DNA from: Streptomyces sp. KL109B | GTDB lineage: Bacteria; Actinomycetota; Actinomycetes; Streptomycetales; Streptomycetaceae | Direction of reading: 5' to 3' | Length of the DNA stretch: 64,000 nt | NCBI RefSeq assembly: GCF_030766935.1 | Contig: NZ_JASERL010000018.1 | Coordinates: 124,001 to 188,000, forward strand | Shown: positions 41,108 to 51,398 of the stretch, piece after piece | Position numbering within the stretch: the stretch's first letter is position 1 | Layout: each line of letters starts with the position of its first letter | Notes under the pieces: model-generated | The model's database searches: none | What the model saw: the letters and a program-made list of their open reading frames with translations, nothing else | What the model was told of the DNA's origin: nothing | Made by a program: the position numbers and the translations under genes

Positions 41108-41683
41108 TTACGAAACATTGACCCCGAAGTCTAGAGCGATGCCCCGAAGCCCGGACGCGTACCCCTGGCCGACCGCCCGGAACTTCCACTCTCCTCCGTA
41201 TCGGTACACCTCGCCAAAGATCATGGCCGTTTCGGTCGAAGCGTCCTCGGACAGGTCGTAACGGGCCAGTTCCTGCCCGTCCGCCTGGTTCACGACCCGG
41301 ATGAACGCGTTGCTCACTTGGCCGAAGGTCTGGCCGCGGTTGTCCGCGTCATGGATGGAGACCGGGAAAATGATCTTGTCGCAGTCGGCCGGCACCGTGG
41401 AGAGGTCGACCAGAATCGATTCGTCGTCGCCCTCACCCTCGCCGGTGAGGTTGTCCCCGGTGTGCTCGACCGAACCGTCGGGGCTCTTGAGCTGGTTGTA
41501 GAAGATGAACCACTCGTCGCCCATGACCCGGCCACCGCTGCAGAGCAGCGCGCTGGCATCGAGGTCGAAGTCGGCTCCGGTGGTGGAGCGCGCGTCCCAT
41601 CCGAGCCCGACCAGGACCTGCGTGAGGTTCGGTGCGGCCTTGGAGAGGGAGACGTTGCCCCCCTTGGCGAGTGTGACGCCCAT
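41108..41683 (-). CDS. TerD-family calcium-binding stress protein
   Basis: The 191-residue single-domain TerD protein begins MGVTLAKGGNVSLSK. It has the metal loops DFDLDASALLCSGG and GDNLTGEGEGDDE, which bind calcium in characterised TerD/CABP proteins, and ends with FGEVYRYGGEWKFRAVGQG. It is nearly collinear with its neighbour at 41816, so the pair is a tandem duplication. A calcium-binding role in development and stress was shown for Streptomyces TerD-like proteins as a family. Confidence 0.93.
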   Translation of the reverse strand: MGVTLAKGGNVSLSKAAPNLTQVLVGLGWDARSTTGADFDLDASALLCSGGRVMGDEWFIFYNQLKSPDGSVEHTGDNLTGEGEGDDESILVDLSTVPADCDKIIFPVSIHDADNRGQTFGQVSNAFIRVVNQADGQELARYDLSEDASTETAMIFGEVYRYGGEWKFRAVGQGYASGLRGIALDFGVNVS

Positions 41684-41815
41684 GATGGTGATCCTCCCCG
41701 ATGTCTGGCTGGTGCTGCTCTGGCGCTGCTGTGGTCGAGCACATCCGGCGCCGCACTGGGAGAGTGCGGCGCCGGACGGATGCGCGTGGTGCGGTGCTTC
41801 GTGCGGTGCTTCGGC

Positions 41816-42391
41816 TCAGACGTTGACGCCGAAGTCCTGCGCGATGCCGCGCAGACCCGAGGCGTAGCCCTGGCCGACGGCGCGGAACTTCCACTCCGCC
41901 CCGTTGCGGTACAGCTCACCGAAGACCATGGCGGTCTCGGTGGACGCGTCCTCGGAGAGGTCGTAACGGGCGATCTCGGCGCCGCCCGTCTGGTTCACGA
42001 CGCGGATGAACGCGTTGCGCACCTGACCGAAGGACTGCTGACGGCTCTCGGCGTCGTAGATCGACACCGGGAACACGATCTTGTCGACATCGGCAGGGAC
42101 CGACGCGAGGTCGACCTTGACCTGCTCGTCGTCGCCCTCGCCCTCGCCGGTGAGGTTGTCGCCGGTGTGCTCGACCGAGCCGTCCGCGCTCTTCAGGTTG
42201 TTGAAGAACACGAAGTCCTGGTCGTTGCGGACCTTGCCCTCGGCGTTCGTCAGGATGGCGCTGGCGTCGAGGTCGAAGTCCGTACCGGTGGTGGTGCGGA
42301 CATCCCAACCGAGACCCACGACCACGGCCGTGAGGCCCGGGGCCTCCTTGCTCAGCGATACGTTGCCGCCCTTGCTGAGGCTGACTCCCAC
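41816..42391 (-). CDS. TerD-family calcium-binding stress protein (tandem paralogue)
   Basis: Same length (191 residues) and architecture as the copy at 41108: MGVSLSKGGNVSLSKEAPGL, DFDLDASAILTNAEG, GDNLTGEGEGDDE and GELYRNGAEWKFRAVGQG. The strong conservation of the calcium loops in both, against their loss in the copy at 38117, suggests distinct roles. The genes are co-directional with a 132-bp gap that could hold a separate promoter. Confidence 0.93.
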   Translation of the reverse strand: MGVSLSKGGNVSLSKEAPGLTAVVVGLGWDVRTTTGTDFDLDASAILTNAEGKVRNDQDFVFFNNLKSADGSVEHTGDNLTGEGEGDDEQVKVDLASVPADVDKIVFPVSIYDAESRQQSFGQVRNAFIRVVNQTGGAEIARYDLSEDASTETAMVFGELYRNGAEWKFRAVGQGYASGLRGIAQDFGVNV

Positions 42392-42539
42392 GAATCCTCC
42401 CTATGGTCTCTAGGGGCGGGGAGCCCCCGTACTGCTCTGGTATCGGATCAACGTCTGGATCCTAGTAAGGGGTTCCCGCCCCCGGCGAGGGATCCCGCAG
42501 GGTGTCGTCCCTCGACAGGCCGTCTTTCGGCAGCTCGCC

Positions 42540-42998
42540 CTACAGGGCGTCGATGGCCTTGACGTACTCGTTCAGGTCACGGGCGTCGGGCAGGCCGTTG
42601 ACAACGGTCCAGCGGACGACGCCCTCCTTGTCGATGATGAAGGTGCCGCGCACCGCGCAGCCCTTCTCCTCGTCGAAGACGCCGTAGGCGCGCGAGGCCT
42701 CGCCGTGCGGCCAGAAGTCGCTCAGCAGCGGGTACTCCAGGCCCTCCTGCTCGGCGAAGACGCGCAGCGAGAACGGGGAGTCGTTCGATACGGCGAGCAG
42801 CTGCACGTCGTCGTTGACGAACTTCGGCAGCTCGTCGCGCAGCGCGCACAGCTCCCCGGTGCACACCCCGGTGAAAGCGAACGGGTAGAAGAGCAGCACC
42901 ACGTTCTTCTCGCCGCGGAAGTCCGAGAGCTTCACGGTCTCGCCGTGCTGGTTCTTGAGCTCGATCTCCGGAGCCAAGGTGTCGACCTCGATCGCCAT
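42540..42998 (-). CDS. ahpE: AhpE-type peroxiredoxin
   Basis: The 152-residue thiol peroxidase has the peroxidatic Cys46 in PFAFTGVCTGELCALRD, the distal Arg in KGCAVRGTFIID, and the AhpE-typical PLLSDFWPHGEASRAYGVF. AhpE reduces peroxides and peroxynitrite through a one-Cys mechanism, with mycothiol or mycoredoxin as recycling partner in actinobacteria. Here Cys51 is additional and might resolve Cys46. Gene order ahpE - DUF3052 - aceE matches mycobacteria. Confidence 0.9.
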   Translation of the reverse strand: MAIEVDTLAPEIELKNQHGETVKLSDFRGEKNVVLLFYPFAFTGVCTGELCALRDELPKFVNDDVQLLAVSNDSPFSLRVFAEQEGLEYPLLSDFWPHGEASRAYGVFDEEKGCAVRGTFIIDKEGVVRWTVVNGLPDARDLNEYVKAIDAL

Positions 42999-43143
42999 GG
43001 TGAAGCTTCCCTTCGGTGGGGCTGTTCGGGTGGCTTCAGCCTAGTTGGCCGCGTACGGGCGCTGCCGCGCAGGTGGGCACGGCGGACAGACGCGACAGCC
43101 GCGGGGCCGCGCGGAGAGCCGCGGGAGCGGCGCCCGGACATGC

Positions 43144-43189
43144 GCGAGGGCCCTCGCGGGCGCGGTGGCGCACCTGCGAGGGCCCTCAC
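43144..43189 (-). terminator. GC-rich repeat hairpin after the DUF3052 gene
   Basis: GCGAGGGCCCTCGC (43144-43157) is a palindrome, and GCGAGGGCCCTCAC (43176-43189) is a near copy. Either copy can fold alone, or the two can pair together. Lies 27 bp beyond the DUF3052 stop. Confidence 0.6.
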
Positions 43190-43215
43190 GTCGGGTTCCC
43201 GTTCCGCCGGGACTG

Positions 43216-43647
43216 CTATCGCTTCTTGGCGGCTGCCTTGGGCGTGGCAAGACGGCTGCCGGTCCAGTCCTTGCCCGCACTGACGCTCTTGCTCGCGGTC
43301 AGACCCGCCGTAGTGGCGGCCTCGCCGATCTCGCTGGGCTGGACGTAGCCGTCCCGGCCGGTCTTCGGCGTCAGAAGCAGAATGGAGCCGCCTTCCTCCA
43401 TGTAAGCGATGGCGTCCACCAGTGCATCAGTAAGGTCCCCGTCGTCCTCACGGAACCAGAGCACCACGGCGTCAGCCACGTCGTCGTAGTCCTCGTCGAC
43501 GAGCTCGGAGCCGATGGCTGCCTCGATGGTCTCTCGGAGCTCCTGATCGACGTCGTCGTCGTAGCCGATCTCCTGGACCACCTGGTCGGGCTGGAAACCG
43601 AGCCTCACGGCAAGGTTCGTTTCCGCGTGGTCCGCGGTCGCGCTCAC
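43216..43647 (-). CDS. DUF3052 protein
   Basis: The 143-residue acidic protein starts at GTG 43647, which has a consensus AGGAGG six bases upstream. Family features are LAVRLGFQPDQVVQEIGYDD, VVLWFREDDGDLTDALVDAI and GSILLLTPKTGRDGYVQPSE. It has no catalytic motif. It is conserved as the divergent neighbour of aceE in actinobacteria, which suggests a link to pyruvate metabolism or its control, but function is unknown. A start at 43722 lacks a ribosome binding site. Confidence 0.88.
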   Translation of the reverse strand: MSATADHAETNLAVRLGFQPDQVVQEIGYDDDVDQELRETIEAAIGSELVDEDYDDVADAVVLWFREDDGDLTDALVDAIAYMEEGGSILLLTPKTGRDGYVQPSEIGEAATTAGLTASKSVSAGKDWTGSRLATPKAAAKKR

Positions 43648-44078
43648 GGATTGCCTCCTGATCGTGTTTACGAAGTTGTCTACAGCCTCGCGTACGCGCG
43701 AAGCATTGGCCGTAGTCCACACGTGCGCGACGGATCGCGCAAGTACCCGGCCGTCGAGACCGCCGAAACGGTGACTTTCCAGGCCGTGTCACCGCAACTC
43801 CTGTCAAGGATCCCCGCTGGCCAGTGATGTATGCCACAGCGATCTGTCAGCTTTGCCCGCACTGCCCGAGCGCCGATCGCAACCCGAGTCGAACACCTCA
43901 GCGGAACACATGGGCGAAATGGGCGTATCGTGGCGGTTCGATCGCAAGCGCTGGCGGGATACGGGCCGGACCTCGAATTACCTCTCGGTAGAGATGACGA
44001 TTCCGAATTCGAGGTACACGATGGACAACGGCGTACCCAACAGTGGAACAGTGGCATCACCGACAGTGAAGGAACAGC
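43648..44078. other. 431-bp divergent regulatory region upstream of aceE
   Basis: Contains two notable structures: TGCGCGA-CGGA-TCGCGCA (43724-43741, 7-bp stem, near the DUF3052 side) and a 10-bp inverted repeat at 43970-44015 near aceE. A 13-base string GATCGCAACCCGA occurs at about 43875 and, in part, at 44094. No convincing small ORF; the open frames here are antisense continuations of aceE shadows. Confidence 0.6.
43970..44015 (+). promoter_or_regulatory. Inverted repeat in the aceE leader
   Basis: ACCTCGAATT (43970-43979) and AATTCGAGGT (44006-44015) are perfect complements. Between them lies a second small hairpin CTCT-CGGT-AGAG (43982-43993). The element ends 63 bp before the aceE start, so it could be a leader RNA structure or a binding site for a regulator. 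Confidence 0.5.
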
Positions 44079-46826
<2,748 letters not shown>

Positions 46827-46839
46827 CCGACATCTCGGC

Positions 46840-46874
46840 GGAGGGCGGTGCGGGCTTCGGCCCCGCCGCCCTCC
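46840..46874 (+). terminator. Terminator after aceE
   Basis: GGAGGGCGG ... CCGCCCTCC with a GC-rich inner stem closed by TTCG; about 15 pairs with one or two mismatches. It starts 13 bp past the aceE stop and ends 21 bp before the next ATG. Confidence 0.8.
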
Positions 46875-46895
46875 GGCATTTCCTACGATGCCCGC

Positions 46896-47879
46896 ATGAA
46901 GGAGCAACCGGCACAGGCCCGTTGGGAACAGCACACACAGCGTCCGCTGTTCGCCCTCGCCCTGGTCTTCGCCGCCGCCTACACCGTTCCGATCGTCCGT
47001 CCGAACGCCGCGCGCGGGCTGATCGATGCGTGTGCCGTCGTGGAGTGGGTGGTGTGGGGCGCGTTCGCCCTCGACTACGTCGTCCGTCTCTTCCTCGCCC
47101 CGGACCGTGGGCTTTTCGTGCGCTCGCACCGACTCGACCTCCTCGCCGTGGTGCTCCCTCTGGTGCAGCCCTTGCGGCTGCTGCGTGTGGTGTCGACGCT
47201 GCTCCTGGTGGGGCGGCGGGCCCGGATGGCGGACCAGGTGCGGTTGACGACGTACGTCGCCGGCGCCGTGGTGGGCCTGCTGATGTTCGGTTCGCTCGCG
47301 GTGCTCTCGGTGGAGCGGGACGCGGCGAACGGCAACATCAAGACCCTGGGCGACGCCGTCTGGTGGTCGTTCACCACGATGACGACGGTCGGTTACGGCG
47401 ATCACGCCCCCACGACGGGCGCGGGAAGGCTGCTCGCGGTCGGTCTGATGCTGTCCGGCATCGCGCTGCTCGGTGTGGTCACCGCGAATATCGCGGCATG
47501 GTTCATCTCCCGGTTCGAGAAGGACGACGCCCAGGAGCGTCGCCAGACGGAGGCGATCGAGGCGCTCACGCAGGAGGTTCGGGCCCTGCAGGCGCAGGTG
47601 GCGGTGCTGACACGGCACCCCGCGGCGGCCTCTGCGGCACAGGCGTCTGCGGCGTCTGCGGCGTCTGCGGCGTCTGCGGCGTCTGCGGCGTCTGCGGCGT
47701 CTGCGAGTATCCGGCCGGGTGCGCGTGTGATGGGTCCCGGTGCGGGTGTGCGGGATCCCGATGCAGGTGTGCCACGCCCCGGTGCGGGTGTGCGGGATCC
47801 CGGTGCGGGTGTGCCGCGCCCCGGTGCGGAAGCGGCCACGGACGGCCCCGGGAACACGCCCGGAGCCGTGTGGAGTTGA
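46896..47879 (+). CDS. Voltage-gated-type potassium channel with repeat-rich C-terminal tail
   Basis: The 327-residue protein has six membrane segments. The S4-like segment LRLLRVV (93-99) has regularly spaced Arg residues. The pore loop has the K+ selectivity filter TVGYGD (164-169). The pore helix after it ends in ANIAAWFISRFEKDD, followed by a short coiled coil (TEAIEALTQEVRALQAQVAV) likely to assemble the tetramer. The last 100 residues are low-complexity, from DNA repeats (9 bp, then 21/42 bp), and probably disordered. No ligand-binding RCK domain is present. Confidence 0.9.
   Translation: MKEQPAQARWEQHTQRPLFALALVFAAAYTVPIVRPNAARGLIDACAVVEWVVWGAFALDYVVRLFLAPDRGLFVRSHRLDLLAVVLPLVQPLRLLRVVSTLLLVGRRARMADQVRLTTYVAGAVVGLLMFGSLAVLSVERDAANGNIKTLGDAVWWSFTTMTTVGYGDHAPTTGAGRLLAVGLMLSGIALLGVVTANIAAWFISRFEKDDAQERRQTEAIEALTQEVRALQAQVAVLTRHPAAASAAQASAASAASAASAASAASAASASIRPGARVMGPGAGVRDPDAGVPRPGAGVRDPGAGVPRPGAEAATDGPGNTPGAVWS
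47643..47705 (+). repeat. 9-bp tandem repeat in the K+ channel gene
   Basis: Seven perfect units of GCGTCTGCG, encoding A-S-A repeats. Confidence 0.92.
47739..47822 (+). repeat. 42-bp tandem repeat in the K+ channel gene
   Basis: Two units of 42 bp beginning GGTGCGGGTGTGCGGGATCC, each made of two diverged 21-bp halves. Encodes G-A-G-V-(R/P)-(D/R)-P repeats. Confidence 0.88.
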
Positions 47880-47905
47880 CCTCTCGGAAGGTCAGTGGTT
47901 CGCGC

Positions 47906-48220
47906 TCAGAACGCTCCGCCCGCGAGCGGGCCGACTGCCGAGGTCAGCCAGACGATCGCGAGCAGCGTGTCGATCGCGCCGAGCACGACCGCGACCAGGG
48001 CCGGCATCGACTGTGTGCCGGTCCATCGACGGCCCATGGCCAGCCAGCCGCAGACAACGGCGACGGGCCCGAGCACGATCCCCAGAGTGAGGAGGCCGAC
48101 GATCGCGCAGATGAGGCCGATGATTCCGAGCGACGCGCGGTCCGGCCCGGTCCGTGACCGTGCGCGGCCACGTGAGCGGGGGTGCTTGCGCGTGGTGTGT
48201 CCGAAGCCCGCCATCATCAC
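47906..48220 (-). CDS. DUF4190 small membrane protein
   Basis: The product has up to 104 residues, with three consecutive ATG codons at 48220, 48217 and 48214; the GGGAG nearby fits the last two best. A basic N-terminus is followed by two membrane helices: LGIIGLICAIVGLLTLGIVL and ALVAVVLGAIDTLLAIVWLT. The layout is typical of DUF4190. Function unknown. Confidence 0.75.
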   Translation of the reverse strand: MMMAGFGHTTRKHPRSRGRARSRTGPDRASLGIIGLICAIVGLLTLGIVLGPVAVVCGWLAMGRRWTGTQSMPALVAVVLGAIDTLLAIVWLTSAVGPLAGGAF

Positions 48221-48325
48221 TCCCTGAGTTAGTCCGGACTCGGGCGATGCTTCGGGTACCCCCGCTTTCCGCGGTCTATCGTGCGCGGGCGCACCACTGT
48301 TCTTATCGGTGGTCGCCCCGGGCCG

Positions 48326-48700
48326 CTATCTCTCCCAGACCTTGAACGCCCGTGCCCGGTAAGGGGATTCGGGCTCCCAGGTACCGCTGCCGGGGTAGGT
48401 CTGGAACTCGCCGGTCTCCGCGCAGGTCGCGGACTGGTAGGTGGTGACGGGGCGGCCGGTGCGGTTGGCGAGGGACGCCGCGCTGCTCCCCTCCGGCAGC
48501 GCGGTGCAGCTCTCGATGTCGATGTCGGCCAGTTCATAGGCGTGGCGGGATCCCTTGAATCCGCCCTTGCCCCATAGACACAGCTCTCCCGCCGCGCAGT
48601 CGCTCAGCGTCGGTGGCGCCGCCGCGGTGGCGAGGCCTGGCGTGAGTGCGACCGCGGCGAGTGCGGTCGCGGCGGCAGCCGTGGTCATGTACATACGCAT
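48326..48700 (-). CDS. Secreted peptidase-inhibitor family I36 protein
   Basis: The 124-residue protein starts at ATG 48700 with GGGGG nine bases upstream; ATG 48721 is an alternative. The signal peptide ends at ATA-AAPPT near residue 27. The mature domain has the I36/beta-gamma-crystallin-like features CAAGELCLWGKGGFKGSRHA and SAASLANRTGRPVTTYQSATC, with four Cys for two disulfides. Family members inhibit metalloproteases such as SMPI's target thermolysin; inhibition here is not certain. Confidence 0.85.
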   Translation of the reverse strand: MRMYMTTAAAATALAAVALTPGLATAAAPPTLSDCAAGELCLWGKGGFKGSRHAYELADIDIESCTALPEGSSAASLANRTGRPVTTYQSATCAETGEFQTYPGSGTWEPESPYRARAFKVWER

Positions 48701-48820
48701 GTGCTTCAACCCCCGTGTCATGTCGACCAGTTGCGTTCGCGACCGGTCGCGTGAATGACACTTTGGCCCGGAAGATCTGGTTCGGGGAAGGGTTGGCGTG
48801 GGACGTCACCCGGATAAGCG

Positions 48821-48850
48821 AAAGCCCCCGGATGGTTCCTCGGGGGCTTC
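48821..48850 (-). terminator. Terminator of the MFS gene at 48920
   Basis: AAGCCCCCG (48822-48830) and CGGGGGCTT (48841-48849) form a 9-bp stem with a 10-base loop. On the minus strand the stem is followed by TTCGCTT. Lies 70 bp beyond the MFS stop. Confidence 0.8.
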
Positions 48851-48919
48851 CCTCACAAGAGCGGTTTCGGCATCAGGGCCCGTCCCCTAGGGGGCGGTTC
48901 CCACTGCCGTGCCCGGCCG

Positions 48920-50530
48920 TCAGATGTGCGCCGCGCCCGCTCCCGCCTCCGCGTTCTCGCCGCGCTTGGTGAGCAGCGCGACGAGGATGGCGACGACGGC
49001 GACCCCCGCGGCGACCAGGCACGCCATGCCCATGCCCGACATGAAGGTGTCCTGTGCGACGCCCGTGATCTTCGCGGCGAGCGCGTCCGGGGCGCCCGGC
49101 GGCACCGGCGCGACGCCGACCTGGACGGCCTCCGACGCCTGTCCCAGCTGGCCGGACGTGAGCGGCGGGAGTTCGGCGTCCTTCCAGTTCCCGGCGAGGT
49201 CGCTGTCGACCTTCGACGCCATGACGGCACCGAGCACGGCGGTGCCGAGGCTGCCGCCGATCTGCATCGCCGCCTGCTGGAGTCCACCGGCCACGCCGGA
49301 CAGCTCCAACGGGGCGTTGCCCACGATGACTTCCGTGGCTCCCACCATCACGGGCGCGAGGCCCAGCCCCAGCAGGGCGAACCAGATGGACATGACGCCG
49401 CTGCCCGTTCCCGGCTCCAGCGTGGACATGCCGTACATGGCGGCGGCGGTGAGCGTCATGCCGCCGGCGAGCGGGATGCGGGGCCCGACCTTGGTGATCA
49501 TCGCTCCCGCCAGCGGAGAGCCGACGATCATCATGCCGGTCAGCGGAAGCAGATGCATACCGCTGTCGACCGGGCTCATGCCGTGCACGTTCTGCAAGTA
49601 GAACGTGACGAAGAACAGTCCGCCCATGAACGCGATGGCCATGAGCACCATCAGGACCACACCGGCCGACAGCGGCACTGAGCGGAACAGGGCGAGTGGG
49701 ATGAGCGGTTCGGCGACGCGGGTCTCCCAGAGCGCGAACACCGCGAAACACAGCACCGAACCAGCGATGAACGCCCAGGTCATGCCGTCGCCCCAGCCCC
49801 ACGTCGGGGCCTTGATGAGCGCCCAGACCAGGCAGAACATCGCGCCGGACAGCAGCACGATGCCGAGGAGGTCAAAGGACCGCGGCGCGTTCTCGGCACG
49901 GTGGTCCAGGAGGATGAACAGCCCCAGGACCAGGGCGAGTACGCCGATGGGGACGTTGATGAAGAAGACCGACTGCCAGCTGACATGCTCGACGAGCAGC
50001 CCACCGACGATCGGGCCGCCCGCGGTCGAGGCGCCGATGACCATGCCCCAGATACCGATCGCCATGTTCAGCTTCTCGGCGGGGAACGTGGCACGCAGCA
50101 GGCCGAGCGCGGCCGGCATCAACAGCGCGCCGAACAGGCCCTGGAACACGCGGAACGTAATGACGAGGGCGATGCTGTCGGACAGGCCGATGGCCCCCGA
50201 CGCGGCGGCGAAGCCGACGACGCCGATGAGGAAGGTCTGCCGGTGGCCGAACCGGTCACCGAGCTTGCCCGCGGTGATCAGCGTGACCGCGAGGGCGAGG
50301 AAGTAGCCGTTGGTGATCCACTGGACGTCGGCGAAGGTCGCGCCGAGGTCGTTCTTAATAGTCGGGTTGGCGATGGCGACGATGGTGCCGTCGAGGGCGA
50401 CCATCATGACGCCGATCGCGACGGAGAAAAGTGTCAACCAGGGGTGACCGCGCAGCCCCTTGGCCGGTGTCGGGACGGGCTCGGGCTCCGGAATCCGATC
50501 CGCCTTGTCGACAGTGGTCTGACTAGTCAT
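48920..50530 (-). CDS. DHA2 (EmrB/QacA) drug exporter
   Basis: The 536-residue protein has 14 predicted helices. Motifs are MMVALDGTIVAIANPTIKND (helix 1), GKLGDRFGHRQ (motif A), and GASTAGGPIVGGLLVEHVSW (motif C) followed by QSVFFINVPIGVLAL. No soluble tail, in contrast to the exporter at 18167. It is divergent from a TetR gene with an inverted repeat between them, the classic arrangement of a drug-inducible exporter. ATG 50530 is chosen; a longer frame to 50572 would run into the operator. Confidence 0.9.
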   Translation of the reverse strand: MTSQTTVDKADRIPEPEPVPTPAKGLRGHPWLTLFSVAIGVMMVALDGTIVAIANPTIKNDLGATFADVQWITNGYFLALAVTLITAGKLGDRFGHRQTFLIGVVGFAAASGAIGLSDSIALVITFRVFQGLFGALLMPAALGLLRATFPAEKLNMAIGIWGMVIGASTAGGPIVGGLLVEHVSWQSVFFINVPIGVLALVLGLFILLDHRAENAPRSFDLLGIVLLSGAMFCLVWALIKAPTWGWGDGMTWAFIAGSVLCFAVFALWETRVAEPLIPLALFRSVPLSAGVVLMVLMAIAFMGGLFFVTFYLQNVHGMSPVDSGMHLLPLTGMMIVGSPLAGAMITKVGPRIPLAGGMTLTAAAMYGMSTLEPGTGSGVMSIWFALLGLGLAPVMVGATEVIVGNAPLELSGVAGGLQQAAMQIGGSLGTAVLGAVMASKVDSDLAGNWKDAELPPLTSGQLGQASEAVQVGVAPVPPGAPDALAAKITGVAQDTFMSGMGMACLVAAGVAVVAILVALLTKRGENAEAGAGAAHI

Positions 50531-50554
50531 GCGTTCGAGGCTAATGACAGCGAC

Positions 50555-50593
50555 TGACAGTTGACGAACCATTTCACAAGTCGGTAACTGTCA
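50555..50593. promoter_or_regulatory. Candidate TetR operator between exporter and regulator
   Basis: TGACAGTT (50555-50562) and AACTGTCA (50586-50593) are perfect complements, 23 bp apart; an extra TGACAG lies at 50545-50550. Located 25 bp before the exporter start and 48 bp before the TetR start. Confidence 0.5.
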
Positions 50594-50640
50594 CGTCGCT
50601 CACACTATGGTGAGCTGCACAAACAGCGAGAAAGAGGACC

Positions 50641-51291
50641 ATGACGGATCGAATCAACCTGCGTGAACTCAAGAAGCAACGCACCCGAAACTCCTTGCTG
50701 CGAGCCGCACTTGAGCTCTTCACGACCCAGGGGTTCGACCGTACGACGGTCGACGAGATCGTCGAGACCTGCGAGGTGTCCCAACGCACGTTCTTCCGGT
50801 ACTTCGCGAACAAGGAAGAGGCCGCGCTCGCTGTGCAGCAGATGGTGGAGGAACGCTTCGTCGCCGCGCTGCGCGAACGCCCCCTGGAAGAGAACCCGTT
50901 CGAGGCTCTGCGGCGGACCGTGCTCGGCACCTGGGACGCGATGAGCCGCGTCGTGGAGGAGGTCGTACCGCTCGAACTCCACATGCGCACCTACCAGATG
51001 ATCGAGTCCACCCCCGCCCTGCTCTCCGCCCACCTGCGCCGCTCCGTCGAACTGGAGGAAGAACTCGCGCGCGTGGTCGCCGAACGCGAAGGGCTCGACG
51101 TGGACCATGATCCGCGCCCGCGCGTGGCCGTGGCCGCGTTCGGTGGCGTCATGCGGATGACCGGACGCCTGTGGAGCGCGGGCGAGGACGCGAGCGTCGA
51201 GTCCATCCGCCTCCTCACCGAGTCCTACCTCGACCACTTGAGACCCTCGCTGGCCGGGCAATGGCACCGCGGCCTCCCTCACACAGAGTGA
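50641..51291 (+). CDS. TetR-family transcriptional regulator
   Basis: The 216-residue protein has an N-terminal helix-turn-helix (residues 14-60): RNSLLRAALELFTTQGFDRT, then TVDEIVETCEVSQRTFFRYF, the recognition helix region. The C-terminal ligand-binding domain is all-helical. The gene is divergent from the DHA2 exporter at 48920, so it probably represses it and itself and is released by a drug-like ligand. Its own start is preceded by GAGAAAGAGGACC. Confidence 0.92.
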   Translation: MTDRINLRELKKQRTRNSLLRAALELFTTQGFDRTTVDEIVETCEVSQRTFFRYFANKEEAALAVQQMVEERFVAALRERPLEENPFEALRRTVLGTWDAMSRVVEEVVPLELHMRTYQMIESTPALLSAHLRRSVELEEELARVVAEREGLDVDHDPRPRVAVAAFGGVMRMTGRLWSAGEDASVESIRLLTESYLDHLRPSLAGQWHRGLPHTE

Positions 51292-51398
51292 GGCCATCGC
51301 TGCAAGTACGTCCGGTTTTACCCAAATACACCCTGGGAAACGTGATCCGCCTCACCTCATTCACGGTGCCCCATGCGCTTCTCCTAGGGTGTCCCGCA

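Noticed and set aside
41318..42562. A 414-codon plus-strand frame across the two TerD genes
   Set aside because: Antisense of two well-conserved TerD genes; repeated sequence only reflects their duplication.
47643..47822. Possible CRISPR array from regularly repeated units
   Set aside because: Units are contiguous with no spacers, are multiples of three and lie in an open coding frame.
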